Source: Roseateles depolymerans (GTDB lineage: Bacteria > Pseudomonadota > Gammaproteobacteria > Burkholderiales > Burkholderiaceae_C). Taken from it: 64,000 bases of DNA. Within the stretch, counting starts at the first letter, position 1. Every line of letters begins with the position of its first letter. A program made the translations under genes and the position numbers. Positions 9,488-16,354 of the stretch are shown here, piece after piece. The notes beneath the pieces are model-generated. The model searched no databases, was not told the DNA's origin, and saw only the letters and a list, made by a program, of their open reading frames with translations. The DNA is taken from NCBI RefSeq assembly GCF_003387155.1, contig NZ_QUMT01000005.1, positions 62,001-126,000 on the forward strand, written 5' to 3'.

Positions 9488-9874
9488 CTAGCCAGCGGGG
9501 TCCTCGCCCAGCAGGCCCACCAGTTGTCCCGTATGCCGCAAGCCGAGCTTGCGAAGCAGGTTTTCGCGATGCTTGCGGATGGTCAGGTCCGAGGTGCCCA
9601 GCACCCGCCCGATCTGCTTGCTGCTCAGCCCCTTGACCAGGTGGCGCGCCACTTCGGCCTCCCGGCGCGTGAGCAGTTGGCGCCAGTCCGGCCCGGCGCT
9701 GGACTGGCCCGGGATCAGACCCCGCGCCCGCCCGAGCGTGACGGCTTCGATCGCATTTCTGGCTCCCAATGCATGCAGCACCCGCGAACGGTGCTTCTTC
9801 AGCGTCTCCTCGCTGATGCCCAGCCGCGCCGCCGCTTCCTTGCATCTGAGTCCGTCAGCCATGGTGAGCAGCAC
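9488..9874 (-). CDS. LuxR-type protein with two helix-turn-helix domains, 5' end uncertain or frameshifted
   Basis: The frame encodes two LuxR/GerE HTH units: one near the N-terminus (GISEETLKKHRSRVLHALG) and one at residues ~68-122 (LLTRREAEV...SDLTIRKHRENLLRKLG). A double HTH is unusual. The annotated start is a GTG, but the codons just upstream in the same frame read ITISPRELQ, exactly what a LuxR HTH should begin with, and are followed further upstream by a stop with no ATG/GTG/TTG between. An ATG at 9928 with an upstream AGGAC lies in another frame. So either a single-base frameshift has broken the gene or a rare start is used. No receiver domain is present. Confidence 0.6.
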   Translation of the reverse strand: MLLTMADGLRCKEAAARLGISEETLKKHRSRVLHALGARNAIEAVTLGRARGLIPGQSSAGPDWRQLLTRREAEVARHLVKGLSSKQIGRVLGTSDLTIRKHRENLLRKLGLRHTGQLVGLLGEDPAG

Positions 9875-10332
9875 CTGCAGTTCTCTTGGACTGATCGTGA
9901 TGTTGTCGCAGTAATGAGGGCTTCATAGCGTCCTGTCTCACGCAGCCACTGCCCGCCTCGGCCGGGAGTATGGGAAGTCCGGCATTCCAGGGCTAGCTGT
10001 CAAATGATGCAGGCCGACCTGCCCGTCCCTCACTGCAATCGGCAGGCAACCCCGCCCCGCCGCAATGAGGCGGCGCCCCATGCTGCGGGCCGATGACGCC
10101 CGGAAACATCGGTGGAATGGGCATTCCCGCCCGGCGAAGCGGCGCAACTCATTTCTCCATTTGTCTGACGCCACTTTCCGGATCAGCGACAGGGCGTTTG
10201 AGCCCCGTTCAATCGGCCTTTGGCGGATATCGCACACGCCGCGCCACGCCGACCATTGGTTCACCTCGCGGCCCCTTCAGCACACGCTGCATCGGCCGCC
10301 CTTCTGTCCTCTTCTTTCAACAGGTGAATGCA
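9875..10332. other. 458-bp gap between the LuxR-type gene and the muramidase gene
   Basis: No convincing coding sequence on either strand. The left ~55 bp holds the probable broken 5' end of the LuxR-type gene (ATG at 9928, minus strand). The rest must carry the promoter of the plus-strand muramidase/DUF2589 genes. I see no clear -35/-10 pair or operator, only somewhat lower GC content around 10140-10200. Confidence 0.5.
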
Positions 10333-10869
10333 ATGGCGAGTTTTGACAAGTTCCTGCCGCTGCTCCTTCGCTTCGAAGGCGGCTTCGTGAATGACCCGGA
10401 CGACCCCGGCGGCGCCACGAACAAGGGCATCACGCTCAAGACCTTCCAGCACTTCGGCCCGCGCGCCGGTTTCACCGACACCAGCCTGGCCGCCCTGCTG
10501 CGCATCACCGACGAAGAAGCCGGTCGCATCTACAAAGTCCATTACTGGGACCCCTTGCGCGGCGATGAGATTCCCTTGCAGCCGCTGGCCGAACTGCTGG
10601 TGGACTTCTATGTGAATGCCGGCACCAACGCCGTCAAGGAACTGCAGCGCCATCTGATGTCGGTCAACCCGCCCGGCGCGCTGAGCGATGACGGCATGTT
10701 CGGCGAGAAGACCGCCGCCGCCCTGCTGAGCGCAGATCCGCTGCAGACCTATCGCGCCCTGCGCGAACGGCGCCTGGCCTATTACCACCGGATCTGCGAA
10801 ACCAATCCCCGCCTGCAGAAGTTCCTGAAGGGATGGACGAACCGGGTCAACGCATTTCCGGTCCTCTGA
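10333..10869 (+). CDS. GH108-family N-acetylmuramidase (endolysin-like)
   Basis: Predicted peptidoglycan muramidase of glycoside hydrolase family 108, the family of phage endolysins and secretion-associated lysozymes such as TtsA. 178 residues. The N-terminal catalytic motif EGGFVNDPDDPGGATNKGIT contains the catalytic Glu. The middle segment YWDPLRGDEIP and the C-terminal part (GALSDDGMFGEKTAAALL...YYHRI) match the peptidoglycan-binding region of the family. Start chosen at an ATG with AGGTG upstream; there is no signal peptide. It begins a plus-strand run with two DUF2589-like genes, 24 bp before the first. No capsid or tail genes are near, so it is not part of a visible prophage; it could serve release of a neighbouring product. 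Confidence 0.88.
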   Translation: MASFDKFLPLLLRFEGGFVNDPDDPGGATNKGITLKTFQHFGPRAGFTDTSLAALLRITDEEAGRIYKVHYWDPLRGDEIPLQPLAELLVDFYVNAGTNAVKELQRHLMSVNPPGALSDDGMFGEKTAAALLSADPLQTYRALRERRLAYYHRICETNPRLQKFLKGWTNRVNAFPVL

Positions 10870-10893
10870 CCCCCTTCAGCAAGGACTTCCATC

Positions 10894-11418
10894 ATGAGCT
10901 CCAGAGTGGAATTGAAGGACCTGATCGAGGCGCTCGCAGGAGCGGTCATCGAGGCCCAGGACCGCATCGAGCAGCACCAGATCTCCAACATCGGCAACTA
11001 CTTCGACGAGGACAACCGGCCGCGCAGCGTGCTGCTGCGCCTGCCCTCCGTCCGCCCGGACGCAGTGCCCGGCAGCGAGGACCTCTACCGCGCAGCACTG
11101 CTGCCCCTGGTGGCGATGAACGCGCTGCGGATCAAGGAAGTCGAGATGAGCTTCGACGTGGACCTGGGCTCCATCGCCGACGACGGACTGCCCAACGGCA
11201 CACCCACCCCCACCGGCAGGTCCTGGGACGCCACCGCCGCGGCCGGCGGACCTCAAAAGTCCGTGCAGGTCCACACCCGCGGCCCGCTGGTGGGCACGCG
11301 CAGCAGCGCCCATGTGGTCATGCGCGTGGAGGGCGTGGAGCCCAGCGAAGGCGTGGCCCGCATGGTGCATCAGTTGATCCAGGTCCAGGGCGTCTTCCAG
11401 ACCCAGGATCCGGAATGA
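10894..11418 (+). CDS. DUF2589-like protein A
   Basis: 174 residues, no signal peptide and no membrane helix. The N-terminal segment (ELKDLIEALAGAVIEAQDRI) is a predicted helix; the rest alternates short beta-strand-like stretches (IKEVEMSFDVDLGSI, AHVVMRVEGVEPSEGVARMV), ending in a short helix. Organisation and the AL-x-I-x-x-V-x-x-x-F-x-V pattern resemble DUF2589 (function unknown), the same family as the next gene. AAGGAC lies upstream of the ATG. It follows the muramidase gene by 24 bp and precedes the second DUF2589-like gene by 127 bp, so the three are probably co-transcribed. Family assignment is from memory of the pattern. Confidence 0.6.
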   Translation: MSSRVELKDLIEALAGAVIEAQDRIEQHQISNIGNYFDEDNRPRSVLLRLPSVRPDAVPGSEDLYRAALLPLVAMNALRIKEVEMSFDVDLGSIADDGLPNGTPTPTGRSWDATAAAGGPQKSVQVHTRGPLVGTRSSAHVVMRVEGVEPSEGVARMVHQLIQVQGVFQTQDPE

Positions 11419-11545
11419 GTGCGGCCCGGGTTCAGGTCGCCCCAGGGCACCGGACCCACGGTCGTCCCGAGTCGGCGTCCGGCAGCGCCGATGGCGGCCC
11501 CGCAATCGGGCGGAGCCGCCCCTATGCCGAAACAAGGAGTGATTC

Positions 11546-12166
11546 ATGGCTTCAGAGCTTGTCAACATCGCGGAGCAGTACAAGGGACTGCCCATGGGGG
11601 AACTGATCGGTGCGCCCCTTACGGCCGCCTGCGACGCGCAGATCCGCCTGGCGCAGGCCACGGCGAATTTCATCGAGACCATCGGCTTCAAGCAGAACGA
11701 CGACGGCACCCGCGGCGAGACCCGCTATGCCGACTTCAAGTTCAAGCGGCCCACCACGGGCCCGGATGCCTCGGTCCCCGGTGGGGCGTTCTACGAAGAG
11801 GAAGTGGAAATCAGCGTTCCGCTTCTGGCCTTGGTCAAGACTCCCGCACTGAGCATCACCACCGTGGACGTCACCTTCAACATGGAGGTCAAGTCCTCCT
11901 TCACCGCCAAGGAGGAAAACGGCCGGTCGGGCACGCTGTCCGCATCCGCCAGCGGCGGCTTCGGCCCCTTCAAGGCCAGCGTGAGCGTCAGCGGCACGAT
12001 CTCCAGCAAGTCGGAACAGACACGCTCCTCCGACAACTCCGCCAAGTACACCGTGCAGGTGCATGCGGAGGACGCAGGCGTGCCGGAAGGGCTGTCGCGG
12101 GTGCTTGACATCCTGCAAAGCTCGATCGCCCCGAAGAAGGTGGATGCGCCGGCACCGGTGGCCTGA
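11546..12166 (+). CDS. DUF2589-like protein B
   Basis: 206 residues, soluble, no signal peptide. The N-terminus (IGAPLTAACDAQIRLAQAT) is helical, followed by a beta-rich region with VEISVPLLALVKTPALSI and VTFNMEVKSSF, the hallmark of DUF2589 proteins, and a C-terminal helix (LSRVLDILQSSI). AAGGAG is placed well for the ATG. It is clearly paired with the preceding gene. The beta-domain alternates hydrophobic and polar residues and is rich in Ser/Ala/Gly (SASASGGFGPFKASVSVSG), which could fit a self-assembling or pore-lining structure, but that is speculation. A 9-bp-stem hairpin follows the stop. Confidence 0.75.
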   Translation: MASELVNIAEQYKGLPMGELIGAPLTAACDAQIRLAQATANFIETIGFKQNDDGTRGETRYADFKFKRPTTGPDASVPGGAFYEEEVEISVPLLALVKTPALSITTVDVTFNMEVKSSFTAKEENGRSGTLSASASGGFGPFKASVSVSGTISSKSEQTRSSDNSAKYTVQVHAEDAGVPEGLSRVLDILQSSIAPKKVDAPAPVA

Positions 12167-12175
12167 GTGAGAGAA

Positions 12176-12200
12176 GGCGGCGGCCCTGCGTGCCGCCGCC
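12176..12200. terminator. GC-rich hairpin after the DUF2589 pair
   Basis: Perfect 9-bp stem GGCGGCGGC / GCCGCCGCC with a 7-nt loop, 10 bp after the stop of the second DUF2589-like gene. There is no T-run, so it may only attenuate transcription or protect the 3' end of the transcript. Confidence 0.45.
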
Positions 12201-12356
12201 ACTCAACGCCGCTGTCTGGGCCTGTGTCAGTCCCACTGTGTGGGCCTCTGTCCGGGCCTCTGACGCTTCCCGTAACTCCTCCCCTACCCCGGTCCCAGCC
12301 CTCGTCGATGTCGCGCCAGCGGCATCCCCCCATTCAGCACTTTTCAGGAATTCACC

Positions 12357-12920
12357 ATGCAACGACTGCTCTCGATTCCCGCCTCCTACCGGACTGCGTC
12401 GCAGCCTCCCGGCCAAGGCCTGCGTCTCAGCCTTGCGCAGGGAGCGGCCGCGGCGCTCGCAGCGCTGGTGCTGGTCTGGCAGGCGCCGCCTGCAGCGGCG
12501 GCCGACAGCGGCGCGTCCGCATCCGCCAGCGCATCTTCGGCCCCTGCATCCGCGTCCGCGTCGGCCGATGCTGCTCCGCAATTCCCTCAGGGGACCTGGA
12601 GCGGCATCCGAGAAGGAGACGCTGAAACCACGACGCCGGTGACGCTCACACTCAATGGCAATCAGGAGGGCAAGGTGCGCCTGGAGCGACGCCGCTGCGC
12701 GATGGGTCTGAAGCCGCTCCAGTCGCAGGCCAAGCAGATCAGCTACCTGATCGGCCCGCTCAAGAACGGCGCCTCCGGCATGGCCCCCGCCTGTGACCGC
12801 TTCTGGGATCACCTCCTGGTCCTCGCACCCGATGGCCAGTCGGGCTTCCACGCGCAGATTCAAGACCCCAAGCGGAAAGCGGTGCTGGAAGTGGACCTGT
12901 CCCCCGCCTCATCGCGCTGA
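12357..12920 (+). CDS. Secreted protein of unknown function with Ala/Ser-rich linker
   Basis: 187 residues. Residues ~20-48 form a hydrophobic signal segment ending AAAAD; the N-region before it is long (about 25 residues), so the true start might be internal, although AGGA precedes the chosen ATG. Residues ~50-73 are an Ala/Ser run (ADSGASASASASSAPASAS). The mature domain (FPQGTWSGIREGD... VTLTLNGNQEGKVRLERRRC ... ACDRFWDHLLVL) looks like a small beta-rich fold with two Cys that could form a disulfide. I do not recognise the family. It lies between the DUF2589-like pair and the membrane protein gene at 12939, 18 bp from the latter, probably in the same transcript. Confidence 0.65.
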   Translation: MQRLLSIPASYRTASQPPGQGLRLSLAQGAAAALAALVLVWQAPPAAAADSGASASASASSAPASASASADAAPQFPQGTWSGIREGDAETTTPVTLTLNGNQEGKVRLERRRCAMGLKPLQSQAKQISYLIGPLKNGASGMAPACDRFWDHLLVLAPDGQSGFHAQIQDPKRKAVLEVDLSPASSR

Positions 12921-12938
12921 TCACCCTGGAGCCCTGTC

Positions 12939-13811
12939 ATGGAAACGCCCTCTCCTGCCGGGGCCGCCTGGGTGGCGGCCCTGAAGCGGCAACTGGAAGT
13001 GGAAGTCGCCGTCATGCTGCGCCATGCGCTCTCCGCAGGACGCGCGCTGCCCGCCAGTCTGGCGCAGGCCGTGGAGGAACAGCGGGCCGCTCAAGACGCC
13101 GAGGCGTCCGGGCAGTCCCTGGCCCTGTTGGCGCAACTGCATGCCGACCTGGCCCAACTGGTGGCACCGGCACGGCCGGGCACGCTGCGGCTGCTGCAGG
13201 CAGGGCTGCAGAAGACCGGCCTCAGCGCCATGATGGGGCCCCTGACCAACCTGCGCCGGCTGACGGCTGCGGCCCTGATCTGCGTGCTCTGCTTCGTCGG
13301 GCTGTCCATGTCTCCGGACGTGAACGACACCACGCTCGCCGGCAGCATCTATCGGCTGGACGGCATCACACAATTGGTGGTGATGGCCTTTCTGCTCGCG
13401 GCCGCCGGCATGGGCAGTACCTTCCAGGCCCTGTTCAAGGCGCAGGCTTACGTCTCCGAAGCGACCTATGACCCCGTCTACGACGCGTCCTACTGGATTC
13501 GCATCGGCCTCGGGCTGGTCGCCGGCCTGATGCTGGCGGTGCTGGTGCCGCTGGAGGCGAAGAACGGCGAGTCGATCGCCCGGCCGGTCCTGGCCCTGCT
13601 GGGCGGCTTCTCGGTGCAACTGGTCCATCTGGTCCTGCAGCGCCTGGTCGATGCCGTCCGCTTCATGTTCGATGGCCAGCGCAACCCGCCCGACAAGAGC
13701 GTGGCGGCGCCGGTCCCGGTCCTCGCAACAGCGCCAGTACCGCCGGCGCCGGTGCCGGTGCCAGGCAGCCTCAGGGATGCGCCAGACCTTCCCGGATCGC
13801 AAACCGGGTGA
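12939..13811 (+). CDS. Membrane protein of unknown function, four predicted helices
   Basis: 290 residues. A helical, probably cytoplasmic N-terminal domain (residues 1-105) is followed by four predicted membrane segments at about 108-125, 143-162, 187-205 and 216-236, then a Pro/Val/Ala-rich tail (PVPVLATAPVPPAPVPVPG). No family is recognised. GGAG lies upstream of the ATG. Its last 41 bp overlap the convergent response regulator gene. Being the only membrane protein in the plus-strand run with the muramidase, it is a candidate for a holin-like or export role, but nothing in the sequence proves this. Confidence 0.7.
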   Translation: METPSPAGAAWVAALKRQLEVEVAVMLRHALSAGRALPASLAQAVEEQRAAQDAEASGQSLALLAQLHADLAQLVAPARPGTLRLLQAGLQKTGLSAMMGPLTNLRRLTAAALICVLCFVGLSMSPDVNDTTLAGSIYRLDGITQLVVMAFLLAAAGMGSTFQALFKAQAYVSEATYDPVYDASYWIRIGLGLVAGLMLAVLVPLEAKNGESIARPVLALLGGFSVQLVHLVLQRLVDAVRFMFDGQRNPPDKSVAAPVPVLATAPVPPAPVPVPGSLRDAPDLPGSQTG

Positions 13812-14412
13812 GCGCGGCCACGCCGCGAATGCCCAGCTTGCCCGTGGCATGCTCGCGATGGGTCGCCACCGTCTTGACGCTGAGGTTGAGACGGGCGGCG
13901 GCCTCCTTCGTCGACAGCCCTTCCGCCAGCAACTGCACCACCTCGCGCTCCTTGGGCGTGAGCTTGCAGAAGGCGTAGGAGCGATGCGTTTCCGGCGTCG
14001 TGGCCATCACCGCCGCTTCCGCCAGTGAGGGACTCAGATAGAGCTGCCGATGACGCACGGCGGACAGCGCCCGCAGCATTTCCTCGGGGCTCGCATCCTT
14101 GGCCAGGAAGCCGCGTGCGCCCGCGTCCAGCGCGGTCCGCATCAGCTCATGCGGCTCATCCGCCGCCAGGCACAGCACGCGCGTATGCGGCGAGCCTGCC
14201 GCGATCCGCCGGATGACATCCACGCCGTGGAGGCCCTCCAGTTGCAGCTCCATCATGACCAACTCGGGCCTGAGCTCGACGGCCTTCGCGGCCCCTTCCC
14301 GCCCATCGCCAAAGCTGCCCATCAATGCAAAGTCGCCCTGCCGGCTCAGCAGTGCCACCAGGCCTTCGCGCACCAGCTGATGCCGGGCCATCACCATGAC
14401 TCGTGTATGCAT
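13771..14412 (-). CDS. LuxR/NarL-family response regulator with degenerate receiver domain
   Basis: 213 residues: receiver-like domain (1-120) and a LuxR HTH (about 150-212, with LTPKEREVVQLLAEGLSTKE and LNLSVKTVATHREHA). The receiver has lost the key residues. The acidic pair that normally follows the first strand is Ala9-Arg10 (VMVMARHQLVREGL), and the phospho-acceptor Asp is replaced by Glu55 (MMELQLEGLHG); the conserved Lys105 (GFLAKDAS) remains. Such atypical receivers generally do not rely on phosphorylation, and Glu can mimic the phosphorylated state. No kinase gene is adjacent. AGGGGGAA lies ahead of the ATG. It probably regulates the surrounding accessory genes. Confidence 0.88.
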   Translation of the reverse strand: MHTRVMVMARHQLVREGLVALLSRQGDFALMGSFGDGREGAAKAVELRPELVMMELQLEGLHGVDVIRRIAAGSPHTRVLCLAADEPHELMRTALDAGARGFLAKDASPEEMLRALSAVRHRQLYLSPSLAEAAVMATTPETHRSYAFCKLTPKEREVVQLLAEGLSTKEAAARLNLSVKTVATHREHATGKLGIRGVAALTRFAIREGLAHP

Positions 14413-14617
14413 GTTTCCCCCTGATTGCTCTTCATGGAGCGTTATTGGTCCGGCAATAGTGATTCAATTCATTACAGAGACCAATACCGCCAATGTCGTA
14501 GGACCGGCGCTGACCAAGGCGCGCTTTGCAATGCCTGCCGCATGGTCATTGAATGGAAACAGGTGATGCTGCCAAGGTCAGGAAAGGGCATGCACTCATT
14601 CGGGCGGCACCAATGGG

Positions 14618-14651
14618 AAAGGCCCTCGCTTCCAAAGAAACGAGGGCCTTT
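14618..14651 (-). terminator. Intrinsic terminator for the DUF4239-like gene
   Basis: Perfect 11-bp stem AAAGGCCCTCG / CGAGGGCCTTT with a 12-nt loop, 60 bp beyond the stop of the minus-strand gene at 14711-15502. A short T-tract lies within the stem end; the hairpin may work in both directions. Confidence 0.7.
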
Positions 14652-14710
14652 GAATGAGCCTTGTGAATCGCGGGCGACTCGCCAAGGCCATTGTCGATTG
14701 AGCGATAAGG

Positions 14711-15502
14711 CTATTGGGCGCCCTGATCCCAGACTTGCATGCCGGCCAGCGTGTAGAGGAAGGGCTGCCGGGAGACGCTCTGATCGTCCACATAGGGACG
14801 GTCCATGTACGCGATGAAGAAGAACACCATGCCGGTGGACAATGCCACGAAGGCCATGGCCAGCCGATTGAAGGCATTGGCGGGCAGCACCAGCAGCGGC
14901 ACCAGGGACAGCACGCCGCCCACCACGATCACAAACCAGAAGGTCACCGGAACGCAGGCCTCCCCGGAGCTGATGCGTTCGCGGCGAAACCGGAGCATTT
15001 CATTGGAGCGTTTCCAGATCTCCGCGAGCAGCACCTCCTGCCGCGCGCTGTGCGGCTCGATCCGCTGAAGGGCTCGAAAGATCCGGTCAATGCGCACGCC
15101 GTTGTCGTAACGGGTGGGATCCTCCTGCATCTGCGGCCATTCGATGTCGATGATCGACTGCACGTATTCACGGGTGCGCTCGCGGGCCTCCAGCGCTTCC
15201 GGGGTGCCGTAGACGGCCAGGTCCCGCCCGAGCTGCGCCAGGCTGATCGCTTCATTGTTGACGGCCGTGTCGGCGGAGCGAAAGCCGTCCCACACCGATA
15301 CCGCGCAAAAGGCCAGCAGCAGGGAATTGAGCGTGGCCACCAGCGCCAGAAGCGTCATGGCCACTCCGCGTTCGCTGTCGCTGAAGAGCGGTTTCCAGAG
15401 ACGGTGCACCGCCTCATAGCAGACTTGCGCCGGCACCATCCATCCCGCCAGCATCAAGCCGCAGAATTGCCAGACCGGCAATTGATAGATCGATAACGGC
15501 AT
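14711..15502 (-). CDS. DUF4239-like (bestrophin-related) membrane protein
   Basis: 263 residues with four predicted membrane helices in two pairs, near residues 10-30 and 45-70 and near 188-210 and 215-235, separated by a ~110-residue soluble helical region with EREYVQSII-like character. This layout and the central TxNSLLLAFCAVSVWDGFR stretch resemble DUF4239 'bestrophin-like' proteins of unknown function. GGAGG precedes the ATG closely. It is followed by an intrinsic terminator and lies 120 bp downstream of the Stv-like gene on the same strand, so the two could be co-transcribed. Confidence 0.65.
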   Translation of the reverse strand: MPLSIYQLPVWQFCGLMLAGWMVPAQVCYEAVHRLWKPLFSDSERGVAMTLLALVATLNSLLLAFCAVSVWDGFRSADTAVNNEAISLAQLGRDLAVYGTPEALEARERTREYVQSIIDIEWPQMQEDPTRYDNGVRIDRIFRALQRIEPHSARQEVLLAEIWKRSNEMLRFRRERISSGEACVPVTFWFVIVVGGVLSLVPLLVLPANAFNRLAMAFVALSTGMVFFFIAYMDRPYVDDQSVSRQPFLYTLAGMQVWDQGAQ

Positions 15503-15622
15503 ACGCCTCCCTCCTCATTCCCTGTGGCCCGCCGCTGGCAGTGCATCGGCCCCCGGGCGACTGCTGCGGGCCACCGCCCAGGGACGACTGGACCGATCCC
15601 GGAGATCGGCACCAGGGACGGA

Positions 15623-16126
15623 TCAGGCGGTTGCCGAGATCACGGAGTCATCGCCGCCCTGAGTGGCACACGCGGCCCAAAAAACCCGCACCGACTTGCC
15701 GGCCTTGGCTGCTTCAGCCGCTTTGCTGGCCAGTGCCGGCAGCTTCACCAGGTCCGCCAGCGTGGTCTCCTGATCCACCAGTACGGGGGTCAGTACATTG
15801 CCCGTGAGCAGCCCGGTGCGGATCGGGTCATTCGAGGCGCCCAGCGAATACAGACGCAAGTTGGGCGCGGGCTTGCCGCCCTCATATTTGTGGGGGAAGC
15901 CGTTGTCCGGCATCAGCGTGCTGGTCTTGCTACCCGTCGTCAGCGTCAGCGTCTTGATTTCCTTGGCGTCGATCAGCAGCTTCGCCGCCGAGACCAGCAG
16001 CACTGCCCCCACAGGCCCCAGGATGTACAGGTCCAGACCCGCGGGCAGCGTGATGTTGTCATATCCGCCTTTGTAGCCACCGTGGCCCAGAAGGATGATG
16101 TCGTTCTTGGTTGCTTGGAGCGTCAT
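15623..16126 (-). CDS. Stv-domain-like protein (putative adhesin domain)
   Basis: 167 residues, no signal peptide, no membrane helix. The opening IILLGHGGYKGG, the following ITLPAGLDLYILGPVGAVL and the late VRVFWAACATQGG match my recollection of the 'Stv' domain, a short domain of unknown function described as a putative adhesin and often found in secreted or polymorphic-toxin-like contexts. GHGG near the N-terminus and WAAC near the C-terminus suggest an enzyme-like or caspase-like arrangement of a His and a Cys, though I cannot confirm catalysis. GAGGTGA precedes the ATG. It may share a transcript with the DUF4239-like gene downstream. Confidence 0.5.
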   Translation of the reverse strand: MTLQATKNDIILLGHGGYKGGYDNITLPAGLDLYILGPVGAVLLVSAAKLLIDAKEIKTLTLTTGSKTSTLMPDNGFPHKYEGGKPAPNLRLYSLGASNDPIRTGLLTGNVLTPVLVDQETTLADLVKLPALASKAAEAAKAGKSVRVFWAACATQGGDDSVISATA

Positions 16127-16354
16127 GAGTCACCTCTACTTTCATGTGCAATGGGATGAAAAGAGCCGGCATCCAGGGCCGACCCGACCGCGACCCGCAG
16201 GCTTGATCGCACCCGGGTGCTGACCGCCCCCCCGCGGCAGCTGAGCCGCGTCGTGAAGCAGTAGGGTCAGCATAGGAAGTGCACTTGTTGGCGCCCATGG
16301 CTCAACAGCCGGTTCCCGCGGTGGAAAATGCCGAGGCCTTCCAAGGAGACCGCC

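Noticed and set aside
9938..10264. A 108-residue minus-strand frame in the gap before the muramidase gene
   Set aside because: Arg/Ala/Ser-rich composition typical of shadow frames, and no ribosome-binding site.
11415..11606. A small frame starting ATGA at the stop of the first DUF2589-like gene
   Set aside because: It runs into the next gene in another frame, has no domain, and a good ribosome-binding site exists for the DUF2589-like gene at 11546.
10333..13811. A prophage remnant
   Set aside because: Only the muramidase resembles a phage gene; there is no integrase, terminase, capsid or tail gene, and DUF2589 is not a phage hallmark that I know of.
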